Assembly: GCA_050730675.1 (NCBI GenBank)
Contig: JBOHNM010000027.1
Coordinates: forward strand, 1-30,274
Reading direction: 5' to 3'
From: JBOHNM01 sp050730675
Lineage (GTDB): Bacteria; Planctomycetota; Phycisphaerae; Phycisphaerales; UBA1924
DNA length: 30,274 nt
A program made the position numbers and the translations under genes. The notes under the pieces were generated by a model. The model was given only the letters and a program-made list of their open reading frames with translations, had not been told where the DNA came from and did no database searches. How positions within the stretch are numbered: position 1 is the first letter of the stretch; every line of letters begins with the position of its first letter. Shown piece after piece: positions 16,281-24,809 of this stretch.

Positions 16281-17208
16281 AGGGTCTGGTGCCGGACACC
16301 CCTGCACTGACACCTGCCGCGGATCGCGGGGCAAATTGAGAAGGATCGAGATAGCCCGGGCCTGCTGCGTCCTGCACCTGCTCTTTCAGGCCGCGGCTGT
16401 GCAGGCCGAAGAGGCGACCGTGCGGGGCGTCGGTATGGCAGTGCATGCAGGAGGCGACGCAGCCGGACTGGAAGATGTCGCCGGAGGGGCTGACCGATGC
16501 ATAGACCCAGCCCTCGTCGGTTCCGGCACGCTCCTGTGCGTACTGGATCATGATGAACCGGGCGTAGGGCTTGCCCGTGACCAGTCGCGATCCGCGTTCG
16601 AAGGCAATGTCGCGGCCGTCGGGAGTCACGGTGTCGTACGCAGTGATATCGGCGACGCGAATGATCGCGGGGGCTTCCGGTGGCTTGGTGGACGGGACGG
16701 GCAAGGAGGCCAGGGACTCACCGGGGAGCGGCTTGAACTGCTGCGGTGTGATGTCAATGGGGTGGAATGAGTCCTTGACGAGGACCTGGCGGATGCCGGG
16801 CATCTTGGCGGCCGGGGGCGGCGTGCTGCTCGCGCCGGGAAGGTACATCCAGGTCATGTCCACGGCATCGCAGTATGCCGCGGGGTCCAGGGCGTAGAGG
16901 TGGTAGATCTTTCGGCCATGCGTGGCGGAGTCACCGGACTGACTCATGTGGACCATGGTGGAGTATTCAGGATGCGGAATGCAGAGAGACGGCGCGAACT
17001 GCGGTGTGCGGGTCAACCTTTTCCATTGGTTGAACTCGCGGGAAGCGGAGATGATGTCGGCGTCGAACTCGGAGGATGGTGCGGCGACGGCGGGGGCGGG
17101 GACAGCAGGAGGAGAAGGTGGCGAGGGCGGCGCTTCGGATTCGCAGGCCGCGATGCAGGCAATGCCCAAGGCGAAGATGAGTGTGGAAATGGCCGAATGA
17201 GGGTTCAT
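16279..17208 (-). CDS. Haem-binding lipoprotein, cytochrome P460-like
   Basis: The 309-residue protein opens at ATG 17208 with a lipoprotein signal ending in the lipobox IAAC (acylated Cys22), then a Pro/Ala-rich tether. The body resembles cytochrome P460-type domains: FNQWKRLTRTPQFAPS, IYHLYALDP, VKDSFHPIDIT, GYITAYD-like strands, and ARFIMIQYAQERAGTDEGW. A single c-type haem site, CMHCH (254-258), lies near the end. Such proteins are extracytoplasmic haem proteins, and some oxidise hydroxylamine or similar compounds; the reaction here is unknown. The final residues (GVSAGVSGTRP) are encoded by a palindromic repeat (16288-16314), so the natural C-terminus may have been replaced. The family call rests on overall pattern and is moderate. 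Confidence 0.68.
   Translation of the reverse strand: MNPHSAISTLIFALGIACIAACESEAPPSPPSPPAVPAPAVAAPSSEFDADIISASREFNQWKRLTRTPQFAPSLCIPHPEYSTMVHMSQSGDSATHGRKIYHLYALDPAAYCDAVDMTWMYLPGASSTPPPAAKMPGIRQVLVKDSFHPIDITPQQFKPLPGESLASLPVPSTKPPEAPAIIRVADITAYDTVTPDGRDIAFERGSRLVTGKPYARFIMIQYAQERAGTDEGWVYASVSPSGDIFQSGCVASCMHCHTDAPHGRLFGLHSRGLKEQVQDAAGPGYLDPSQFAPRSAAGVSAGVSGTRP
16288..16314. repeat. REP-like palindrome at the 3' end of the haem lipoprotein gene
   Basis: GGTGCCGGACACC (16288-16300) is a near-palindrome whose opposite strand reads GGTGTCCGGCACC. Next to it a second GGTGTC element is found on the minus strand (16314-16309). Motifs of the GGTGTC-x-GGCACC kind are dispersed in intergenic regions of many bacteria. 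Here it is read as the last codons of the gene. Confidence 0.45.
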
Positions 17209-17367
17209 GTTGGGGCGCCTTGCGAACTTGTGTAGCGTACCGGCGCGGGATGAGAGAGATGCCGAGAGATGTAACGCCGGTGCAACAAGGTGAGGCGCAG
17301 ACATGGCTGACGCCCACGGCAATCTCCTGCCGCCGCGATGCGGCTCCACGGCCGCCGGAACGCCGTG

Positions 17368-17923
17368 CTACTTCGGCGGACTGAGCATCTCCACGAGCTT
17401 GAGCACGGTGCGCCAGTTGCGGGCGGTGACGGTGGTCTTGAGCGTGGAGTCGAGGTACGTGCTCGTGAGCCTGGTGTCGGCGGCGCCGTTGGGGAAATGC
17501 ATGAAGAGTTCGGCACCGACGAGGTGGAAGCGATCGCCGGGGGAGCGCTTGGGATCGAGCGCGGCGGCGAGCTGTTTGATGAGTGCGGTCTCGAGGAAGC
17601 CGACGTGGATCTTGGCGTGGTCCTCTTCGTCGCGGAGGTACGGGTTGGCCGCGGCGAGGGAGGCGAGCTGGTCGCGGGTGCGGAAGATGAGCACGGGGCG
17701 GAACTTGAACTTGTGCTCGATGCGGTCGGCGACGAGCTTGGGGAGTTTTTTGGCGAGGGCGGGCGTCGCGGCGAAGACCGTTGCCGGACTGGATGTAGGT
17801 CTTGATGGAGGTGCAACCGGCCTCCTCGAACATGGGGGCGAGGGCATTCATGGGGAGGATGTGCTTGCCGCCGACGTTGATGCCGCGGAGGAGGGCGAGG
17901 TGGGAGGGGGAAGTGGAAGGCAT
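17368..17923 (-). pseudogene. DUF1697 family protein, frameshifted
   Basis: The start at 17923 (MPSTSPSHLALLRGINVGGK) leads to the classic DUF1697 opening: ALLRGINVGGK, LPMNALAPMFEEAG and YIQSGN. After SGN the frame moves: the continuation VFAATPALAKKLPKLVADRI, then PVLIFRTRDQLA, FHLVGAELFMHFPNGAADTR and TARNWRTVLKLVEML, is in the next frame. The break is at 17779-17783, where one extra G after AAC explains it; 556 bases minus one gives 184 residues, the usual length. The function of the family is unknown. As written, the first frame runs on out of phase for hundreds of bases, so no intact product is encoded. Confidence 0.82.
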
Positions 17924-18023
17924 GGAAGGCGACCGGACGAACAGGCGCCAGTGAGGCTGTGAGACCACGGCACGACTGCGATCGTATCGCGACATCCGAT
18001 GAAAAAACCGTTGCGGGACAACG

Positions 18024-20714
18024 CTACCACGGGAGTTTGAAGCGGTAGATCTCGGCTGATTGAGATTTCCAACCCCACAGTTCCTTGCCGTCGGGGCTGG
18101 GGTAGAGTGTCCACCAGTCTTCCTCGCCTTGCTCCTGAGGAAGCGTGGCGCGGGTCAGCGGGCCGCCGTCGAGCGGGTGGATGAGGATCTCCGAACCGTC
18201 GGTGCTGATGACCGCACGGTCGAAGAGGGCCACGCGGGCGAAGATGGACTGGCCGGGGAGGGGGAGCGTCTTGACGGGCGAGCCATCGGGCTTGTAGATG
18301 TTGATGGTGGCCGGGCCGCGGGCGTCCCAACCGTCGGGCGTGGCAACGACCGCGAGCGACCCGTCGCGTGCGACGGCGGCGTGCTGCGGGCGTTCGAGCC
18401 AATCTCCGTTGGGACGCTTGTCGATATTGCGGACGACTTTGCCATCGGCATCGACGAGGGCGAGGGCATCGAATCCCACGGCCCAGCGTTTGCGCGTGCC
18501 GGGCTGGAAGTACCAGTGGCCGGCGGATGCCTTGCTGCCGAGGTCCTCGAAACCGACGCGGCGGCCCTCGGCATCGAAGCGCAGATAGCCCTTGCGGCCG
18601 CCGTTGATGTATTGATCATCGGGGTAGTAGTAGACGTCGCCCTGATCGGCAATGGTGATCGAGCCGAGACCGGTCTCGACGCCGAAGTCGTCGGGCTTGG
18701 GCTCCAGCACACGCTGGGGTTTGCCGTCGGCACCAAAGACGTGCACGCGAGCATCCCGATCGCTGATCGCATAGATCATTCCTGTCGGCCCGATGGTGAG
18801 CGCACGGACCTTGCCGAGCCCGCCTTCACCGGGTTTCTGGCCGAGCACACGATCGACAAGACCGTCCGGGGTGAGGCGGAGCAGAGAATGGGAGTCGCTT
18901 GTCCAGAGCGAGCCATCGGGAGCACGCTGGACATCGCCGCTGATGCGGAAGGTGCGACCGCCCTCGAAAGCGGGGGTGAAGTTGGAGGTTTCTTTGCCGG
19001 CCGCGGAGATGCGTCGGATGGTCCGTGAGCCGCCGAAGTCGTACAGGATGAAGCCGCCGTCGGAGTCGGGCTTGACGCCGGTGGGGTAGTTGGGGTTGTA
19101 ACCGATCGCGTCGGCCAGGGAGATGGTGCGGAGTTCTTCGCCGGTCTTGGCGGCGAAGAGGCGGAACTGATTCCGGATGCCCTCGAGCGCGACAACTTCG
19201 CCATTGGTGGTGGTGGCCACGTCTTGCGGGGAGAAGAGGCCCGCGGACCAGAGCTTCTTGCCCTTGGCATCGAAGGCGATGAGGGAGGATGCACCGACCC
19301 AGTTCTCTCCACCGATCACGACGAAACCTCCGTCAGCGGTGCGTGCGGCGGTGCGGATGCCGCCGATGCCGAGATCGAGCTTGGTGAAGGTTCCGGTAGC
19401 GGTGTCGAGCACGCTGGCGCTGGCGCCCAGCTTGTCGCCAAGGCCGGTGTTGTAGATCAGCCATTTTTCCGGCGCGAGCCACAGGGCGCCGGCAACGGCC
19501 TGACGATCATCCTTGGGAAGGGGGAAGCGGGCGGTGACGTTGCCGTCGGACGCGACCAGGAGGAAGGTCATTGAGTTGTCGGGAGCGCGGCGGATGAATC
19601 CAAGGCGGTTCTGCTCGTCGATGGAGAATCCGAAGACGCCGTCGATCTCGGACGCCGGGTCCTTCGGCGTACCGAGCTTGATCGTGCCGAGGAGCGTCAA
19701 CGGGACCTCTGCCACATCGACCCGCTGGACTGAACGATCCCGGAGCGGGCGTGTCAATTCGTGCGCGGCGCGGGACGTCTCCGTAACTTTCCAACCCGCG
19801 GCGGCATCGCCGGTGATCGCGAAGTCGATCTTGCTCTTGAGGCTGTAAGAAGCAACCGAGAACTTGCTGCCGCTCGCCGCGATCTGGCGGATGCCGGGCT
19901 CGACGAGGTCGTAGTGCCAGCTCCAGTTGGAACCCAGGTCGGCGTATTCATCCGGCAGGTCGAGGGCCCAGTGCTCCTTGCCGGCGAGATCAACGAGTTG
20001 CATGCGGGCGGCACTGGTGGACTTGTTCTCGGCGTAGCCCGCGACGTACCAATGAATGAGCAGGAGGAGCGTGCCGGCGATCGGCAGGGTGGTGATTTCA
20101 CGATGAAACCCGAACTGGCCTGCTTGCTTGGGCTGGGCGGGCGTGATGTCGCCGAGTTTTTCGCCGGTACTGAGCTTATAGCGCCACCAGGCACAGTCGT
20201 TTTCCCCGAAGTTGGCCTGGATCCGAACGACCATGGTGTCGGAGCCGGAATCGGCGCTGACGCCGGCGGCGATCGGCTCGTAGGCAGGGGGCGGCGTACT
20301 CAGCATATTGGGATGCGTGCGCGGGCGTGCGTCCTGCAGGCGCACCTTGCCGGTCTGATCGATGATGACGGCGTAGAGATCGCTCTGCTCGCCATTGCGG
20401 TTGGGCTTGTTGAAGCCGCGGCCGTCGAGGCCGTTCTCGTAGGCGTAGCCGGCGATGACGCCTCCGTCGGTAATAACGGCGTCCCAGAGGGCGAAGGGAA
20501 GCTGCTTGGTCCAAGCGGGCTCTTTGGCGTGCGTGACGGTGTAAGTCGCGCCGGCATCGCCTTTGGGGGTGTCGGGCTGGACGATGACCGTCCATGACCC
20601 ATCCGAGGACTTGTAGGTCTTGGTGTTGAGTGTGTCGTTGCCGGCGAAGGCGTGTGCAGGGGGGAGCAGCAACGAGAGGATGATCAGGCAGGCGGATACG
20701 ACCAGGGATTTCAT
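18024..20714 (-). CDS. Large secreted beta-propeller-like protein of unknown function
   Basis: ATG 20714 (MKSLVVSACLIILSLLLPPA) opens a signal peptide, with GAGG eight bases upstream. The 896-residue product is built of repeating strand units typical of NHL/WD-like propellers: D-x-x-G motifs (DAKGKKLWSAG, DADGKVVRNI), FDAEGRRVGF, VQRAPDGSLWTSD, RLTPDGLVD, ALTIGPTGMIYAISD and ITIADQGDVYYYPDD. The N-terminal third differs and carries Trp-rich strands (DCAWWRYKLSTGEK). I see no catalytic signature. It is probably an extracytoplasmic scaffold or sensor. It is transcribed in the same direction as the fucosidase gene, 161 bases downstream of that gene's stop, so cotranscription is possible. Confidence 0.75.
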   Translation of the reverse strand: MKSLVVSACLIILSLLLPPAHAFAGNDTLNTKTYKSSDGSWTVIVQPDTPKGDAGATYTVTHAKEPAWTKQLPFALWDAVITDGGVIAGYAYENGLDGRGFNKPNRNGEQSDLYAVIIDQTGKVRLQDARPRTHPNMLSTPPPAYEPIAAGVSADSGSDTMVVRIQANFGENDCAWWRYKLSTGEKLGDITPAQPKQAGQFGFHREITTLPIAGTLLLLIHWYVAGYAENKSTSAARMQLVDLAGKEHWALDLPDEYADLGSNWSWHYDLVEPGIRQIAASGSKFSVASYSLKSKIDFAITGDAAAGWKVTETSRAAHELTRPLRDRSVQRVDVAEVPLTLLGTIKLGTPKDPASEIDGVFGFSIDEQNRLGFIRRAPDNSMTFLLVASDGNVTARFPLPKDDRQAVAGALWLAPEKWLIYNTGLGDKLGASASVLDTATGTFTKLDLGIGGIRTAARTADGGFVVIGGENWVGASSLIAFDAKGKKLWSAGLFSPQDVATTTNGEVVALEGIRNQFRLFAAKTGEELRTISLADAIGYNPNYPTGVKPDSDGGFILYDFGGSRTIRRISAAGKETSNFTPAFEGGRTFRISGDVQRAPDGSLWTSDSHSLLRLTPDGLVDRVLGQKPGEGGLGKVRALTIGPTGMIYAISDRDARVHVFGADGKPQRVLEPKPDDFGVETGLGSITIADQGDVYYYPDDQYINGGRKGYLRFDAEGRRVGFEDLGSKASAGHWYFQPGTRKRWAVGFDALALVDADGKVVRNIDKRPNGDWLERPQHAAVARDGSLAVVATPDGWDARGPATINIYKPDGSPVKTLPLPGQSIFARVALFDRAVISTDGSEILIHPLDGGPLTRATLPQEQGEEDWWTLYPSPDGKELWGWKSQSAEIYRFKLPW

Positions 20715-20875
20715 GGGACGCACCTCGGCTAGGTGGTGTACGCGCAACCAAACAGACACGAACATCACGTTAGACCCGCGAGGGGCCGGTACGTTGCGTT
20801 GTTACAGGGGGGATGTCAGGTTCTTGTGGTGACCGGGCCTTGCCGGTCGGGCCGAGAGTCAATGCCGCCGAGTGG

Positions 20876-22384
20876 CTAGCGAGGTTCGTTGTAGACACCT
20901 ACCTCGGAGATGTGTGGCGTGTCGGACGAAGCGACGAGAAACACGCGGAGTTTCGGCGTGGTGGTGCGGCTAACAGCATGAATGCGGACGGGGGCTTCTG
21001 AATCCGCCGAGAGGAAATGGCGCCAGGCGCCGTGATCCCATGTTTCGAAGCGGTAGCGCGCGATGCGAGTCTTGCGGTAGTCCTTCCAGCGGCCGACAGG
21101 CTCGGCGAGAGCGAGGGTGTTGAAGGATGTGCCCGGAGGGAGATCAATCTCGAGCCAGCCTTCGCGCTGGCCTTCAGGGAGGTGCCAGGAGTTGTGGAAA
21201 TTGCCGTCGTTGGCCAGATCGGGGCCGACGGTGTCGGGCGAGTCGCTGGCGCGGATCGGGCGGCCGGTGGCGAGGTTGGGCGTGGTGATGACGATCGACG
21301 GGGCGACCTTGGTGATCGGCGGCAGCTCGGACTTCTTGATCAGCTCGCCGATTTCCTGGAGCCGCGCGACGATGTTGGACGCGAGGCATCCGCTGCGGTC
21401 GGGGGCGGCGTTGCAGATGAGATTGCAGTGCTGGCGGTTCTGCGGCAGCAGCCAGTCGCTCACGACCTGCTTGGCGGACTTGAGGGGACGGCTCGCGTCG
21501 ACCTGCTTCCAGAACCAGCCGTCGGTGAGCGTAACACATGATTGTGCCGGAATCTGGTTGCCGCCGGGGAGTTCCTGCCCTGCGTTCTGTTCGAAGGCCT
21601 TGATGTCGCTGTAGTAGAGGGCCGAGGGTGGATATTGGCTGGCGTTGAGCTCCGAGATCAGGCAGTTGGGCTGGAGCTGCTTGACCAGGGCGTAGATCTC
21701 GTGGAAGGGGACTTCGTCGTAGGGGATGCGCGACCAAGGAGCGTCCCACCCGTCGAAGATGAGGACGTTGATGTCGCCGTAGTTGGTGAGCAGCTCGGTG
21801 AGTTCGAGCTTGATGCGGGCGATCTTCTCCGGAGTGACGTTGTGGTGGCGGATGTCGCCGCGGAGATCGAGGATGGAGTAGTAGAGGCCGACGGCGAGGC
21901 CGGCCTTGCGGAAGGAATCGACGTACGCGCGGACGATGTCCCGCTTGTGCGTGGTCTTGAGGATGCTGTCGCCGCCGGAGGCGGTGGGCCAGATGCAGAA
22001 GCCGTCATGGTGTTTCGTCGTGAGGCAGCCGTAGTGCATGCCGGCGGAGAGCGCCGCGGCGGCCCACTGGTCGGTGTCGAGGGCGGTGGGGTTGAAGGCT
22101 TCGATGGGGCCGCGGGGGTCGCCCCACTCGCGGTCCTGGTAGGTGGCCATGTTGAAGTGGAGGAACATGCCGAAACGGAGGTCGAGGAAGTCCTGCTGGA
22201 GTTGGAGGAGGGGTTTATCGGTGCGGTAGGGCTGGGGGGTATTGGAAGGCGCGGCGGGGGAGACCGCGGAAGTGCCGGGTTCGGAGGTGGGTTGTGCCGC
22301 GCGGGCGCGGGGGAGGAGGGAGTGTGCGGCCGCGGCGGAGAGCGCGCCGGCGGTGGTGAGGCAGAAGTCGCGGCGGGAGGGCAT
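20876..22384 (-). CDS. Secreted GH29 alpha-L-fucosidase with C-terminal discoidin-like domain
   Basis: GH29 enzymes release alpha-L-fucose from glycans by a retaining mechanism. The product (502 residues) begins at ATG 22384 with a twin-arginine type signal (MPSRRDFCLTTAGALSAAAA); GGAG lies 8 bases upstream. The GH29 barrel shows LRFGMFLHFNMATYQDREW, GMHYGCLTTKHHDGFCIWPT, GLAVGLYYSILD and, at the nucleophile position, LIFDGWD with D211. After about residue 350 comes an F5/8 type C-like (CBM32-type) beta-sandwich (DGNFHNSWHLPEG, WLEIDLPPGTSFNTLAL, YRFETWDHGAWRHF) that probably binds glycans. It is divergent from the tmRNA gene. A much longer open frame reaching 22639 overlaps tmRNA and is discarded. 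Confidence 0.9.
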   Translation of the reverse strand: MPSRRDFCLTTAGALSAAAAHSLLPRARAAQPTSEPGTSAVSPAAPSNTPQPYRTDKPLLQLQQDFLDLRFGMFLHFNMATYQDREWGDPRGPIEAFNPTALDTDQWAAAALSAGMHYGCLTTKHHDGFCIWPTASGGDSILKTTHKRDIVRAYVDSFRKAGLAVGLYYSILDLRGDIRHHNVTPEKIARIKLELTELLTNYGDINVLIFDGWDAPWSRIPYDEVPFHEIYALVKQLQPNCLISELNASQYPPSALYYSDIKAFEQNAGQELPGGNQIPAQSCVTLTDGWFWKQVDASRPLKSAKQVVSDWLLPQNRQHCNLICNAAPDRSGCLASNIVARLQEIGELIKKSELPPITKVAPSIVITTPNLATGRPIRASDSPDTVGPDLANDGNFHNSWHLPEGQREGWLEIDLPPGTSFNTLALAEPVGRWKDYRKTRIARYRFETWDHGAWRHFLSADSEAPVRIHAVSRTTTPKLRVFLVASSDTPHISEVGVYNEPR

Positions 22385-22542
22385 GAACGGAACTCCGGGG
22401 CGAGGGTGCGAGCGGCAGAGATCGCGGCGATCAGAATAGCGGAAGGGATAGACGCGAATCGCGAAAGCGTGCGCGGTGCGCTGCACGGGCGGATGCCCGA
22501 CCACACCACGCCGCGACGGCGTAGTGCGGCACACTACGTGCA

Positions 22543-22548
22543 TATGAT
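22543..22548 (+). promoter_or_regulatory. Likely -10 box of the tmRNA gene
   Basis: TATGAT, one mismatch from TATAAT, ends 9 bases before the predicted 5' end of tmRNA at 22558. I see no convincing -35 box at the usual distance. Confidence 0.4.
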
Positions 22549-22557
22549 GAGGGTGTA

Positions 22558-22903
22558 GGGCCCGATATGGTTTCGACCGGGCATGCGAAGCTGGAGGTTG
22601 CGCGCCGTGGAGCCTGCAGGCCACGTAAAAAGCAGGCACAATAGAGTTGCCAACAGCAACTACGCCTTGGCTGCCTAATTAGGCGGTCATGACCCGTTCG
22701 CAACGTCCGGTAGCGGGCGGGTCATAAAACACCGGGCTGGACCGCCGGCGGAACCCCGGGGACGCGGTCGAGAACTCACTGGGGCGTAGGAACGATCAGC
22801 AGCCTGTCGTGGGCGGCCTCGGACCGAATGTAAATCAACGACTACGCGCGTAGACGCTTTCAGCGGACTGTTCGGGACGGGGGTTCGATTCCCCCCGGGT
22901 CCA
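22558..22903 (+). ncRNA. ssrA: Transfer-messenger RNA (tmRNA)
   Basis: tmRNA rescues stalled ribosomes and adds a degradation tag. The 5' end GGGCCCGATATGGTTTCGAC is the typical tRNA-like start. Its first seven bases pair with CGGGTCC (22896-22902) as acceptor stem, including one G-U pair. The 3' part has the T arm GGGGGTTCGATTCCCCC. The reading frame GCC AAC AGC AAC TAC GCC TTG GCT GCC TAA (22649-22678) encodes ANSNYALAA, ending in the conserved protease signal ALAA. Length is about 346 bases, and pseudoknot-rich sequence lies between tag and T arm. After the discriminator A (22903) the DNA reads CTA, not CCA, so the CCA end is not encoded and must be added by tRNA nucleotidyltransferase. 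Confidence 0.97.
22649..22678 (+). other. tmRNA tag reading frame (ANSNYALAA, stop TAA)
   Basis: The resume codon is taken as GCC at 22649 because the tag then reads Ala-Asn-Ser-Asn-Tyr-Ala-Leu-Ala-Ala, matching the A-N-x-N-Y-A-L-A-A pattern of other bacteria. With the alanine carried by tmRNA itself, the full tag would be AANSNYALAA. Confidence 0.92.
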
Positions 22904-23025
22904 CTAAGCCAGAGTGCGGGGCCGTGCAGCAATGCGCGGCCCTCTGCTTTTCAGGAGCACTTTCGTCCGGCACGTCGACGGCGTTCTTTGGACCGGGGTC
23001 GTTTGCGGCTGGCAATGCCACCCGA

Positions 23026-24618
23026 CTACTTGCTCTCCTGTTCATCCCTTGGCTTGAGCGACGAGTTCGCCGGGCCATGGATGACCTTGCCGAAGCGGTC
23101 AAACCGCGACGCGTGGCACGGGCAATCCCAGGTCTTTTCGACGCTGTTCCAGCGCACGATGCCGCCGAGATGCGGGCAGACGGCGCTGAGGTGCGTGCAG
23201 CGGCCGTGCTCGTCCTTGTAGACCGCGAGCTTGGTGACGCCGTGCGAGATGACACCGCCGCTGGCGACAGGGATCTCGTCCTCGTTGCGTGCCGTCCCGC
23301 GGCGGAGCCAATCGCCGTACTGCGCGACGGTGTTGAGATTCTCTCGGGCATATTCGCCGACGGACGCGAGCCCAACCTTGCGGGCGGGGTCGTAGAGCGT
23401 TGCCCATGTGTTGGGGCGGCCGGCGATGAGGTCGGGGATGAGCATCGCGGCGATGGCGGCGTGCGTCATGCCGTTTCCGGAGTCGCCGGTGACGATGTAG
23501 ACGTTGGGTTTGTCGAGGGGGTTGTGCCCGATGTACGCGAGGCCGTCAACGGGCTCCATGCACTCGCCGGACCAACGGAAGACGACGTGCCGGCAGGCGG
23601 GGAAGCGGAGGCGCGTCCACGACTCCAACCGCTGGTAGTGGTCGATGCCGTCCGTGTCCTGGCCGGTCTTGTGGTCTTCGCCGCCGACGACGAGCAGCTC
23701 GGAATCGGACTCGATGCCGGGTGATTGCGCCAGGAGCCGGACATAGTGATAGGAGCGATCGTTCTTCCATCGGCCATCCCAGAGAAGCGCGGGGGTCAGT
23801 GTGCCGCGCGGGACGAGGATCCCGATGACATAGGTCTGGTAGCCGGCCTGTTTGGTGTGAACGGCGACAAGGTCGTTGATCGGGGTATTGGTGGCGACCA
23901 CGACGTGGGCCGCGGCGACGGTGGGACCGGCGCGGGTCTCCACGCGGGCGGCGCCGCCGGTATGAATAGCCGCAACCGCCGAGCCGGTGAACAGTCGCAC
24001 GCCGCGATCGATCATGCGACGGGCCAGCGGCAAGAGGAATCGCGCGGGGTCGATCTCCGCCTGCCGGTTGAAGCGGAGGGCGGCCCGCCATTCGCGCGGC
24101 CAGCCGGGGGGGAGTTCTCTGGCCACTTCGATATCGACGCCGGCGCGACGGGCGGCATCGAACTCGTCGGCGAGGAGTTGCGGCTCGTCGTGTTCGTGCT
24201 CGTCGTTCACCACGAGGAACCCGGGAACGCGCCGGAAACCGCACTCGACACCGAGACCCTCCACCAGGCTCTCGATGTGATCGATGGCGGCCGCGTGGCT
24301 CTTGGCGGCGAGGCGTGCACCGTCGCCGCCGTGAAGATGCTGGAGCCGGGAATAGCGGTCGTCGAGCGCCGTAACGAGGTGAGCCGTGGTGCGGCAGGTC
24401 TCGCCTCCAATGGCGGGCCCGGCATCGAGAATGATCACCGAACGTCCGTCGGCACGGAGCCGATCGGCGATGAGCAGTCCGGCGATGCCCGCGCCGACAA
24501 TGCAGACGTCGGTCGCCGCATCGGCCGCGAGGGGAGATGTTTCGAGCAGTCCGCCACACATCCAAGGTGAAACGCCTGGCTGTGCCGCGACGGATGCTTC
24601 GCCGTTAGGAGGGGTCAT
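23026..24618 (-). CDS. FAD-dependent oxidoreductase fused to a Rieske [2Fe-2S] domain
   Basis: The 530-residue protein (ATG 24618, MTPPNGEASV) has a DAO-type FAD domain with the dinucleotide motif GAGIAG (42-47), followed by GETCRTTAHLVTALDDRYSR and a second flavin-contact region (YIGHNPLDKPNVYIVTGDSG). The C-terminal ~90 residues form a Rieske domain with C481-P-H483 and C499-P-C-H502 ligating a [2Fe-2S] cluster. This FAD + Rieske layout is a known bacterial family of unknown substrate, thought to oxidise amine-type compounds with electron transfer to the cluster. No signal peptide is seen with this start. AGG lies directly before ATG, so initiation is uncertain; the frame extends further upstream to 24729. 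It is divergent from mscL. Confidence 0.88.
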   Translation of the reverse strand: MTPPNGEASVAAQPGVSPWMCGGLLETSPLAADAATDVCIVGAGIAGLLIADRLRADGRSVIILDAGPAIGGETCRTTAHLVTALDDRYSRLQHLHGGDGARLAAKSHAAAIDHIESLVEGLGVECGFRRVPGFLVVNDEHEHDEPQLLADEFDAARRAGVDIEVARELPPGWPREWRAALRFNRQAEIDPARFLLPLARRMIDRGVRLFTGSAVAAIHTGGAARVETRAGPTVAAAHVVVATNTPINDLVAVHTKQAGYQTYVIGILVPRGTLTPALLWDGRWKNDRSYHYVRLLAQSPGIESDSELLVVGGEDHKTGQDTDGIDHYQRLESWTRLRFPACRHVVFRWSGECMEPVDGLAYIGHNPLDKPNVYIVTGDSGNGMTHAAIAAMLIPDLIAGRPNTWATLYDPARKVGLASVGEYARENLNTVAQYGDWLRRGTARNEDEIPVASGGVISHGVTKLAVYKDEHGRCTHLSAVCPHLGGIVRWNSVEKTWDCPCHASRFDRFGKVIHGPANSSLKPRDEQESK

Positions 24619-24809
24619 CCTGCAAGAGTGATGGGTGGGCGTGAATGCGCTGTGAAGCGCGAGTGAAGTCGCCGCGATGCCCAGCAAAGCTACGAACATT
24701 CCCCGATCACTTCTGCGCGTTGAACACATATGACGGTAGCGTTCGCTGTAGACTGGACGGTCCCACGGTGGCAGTTCGTTTGCCTGTCACACACAACAAG
24801 GAGACTCGC

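Noticed and set aside
22385..22639. N-terminal extension of the fucosidase frame
   Set aside because: It would overlap tmRNA. The twin-arginine signal and ribosome site at 22384 give a clear start.
22687..23375. Minus-strand open frames with GGNRTPVPNS-like and PGGIEPPSRT-like residues
   Set aside because: They are the reverse complement of the tmRNA T arm and its flank; such reading frames are a known artefact opposite tRNA-like genes.
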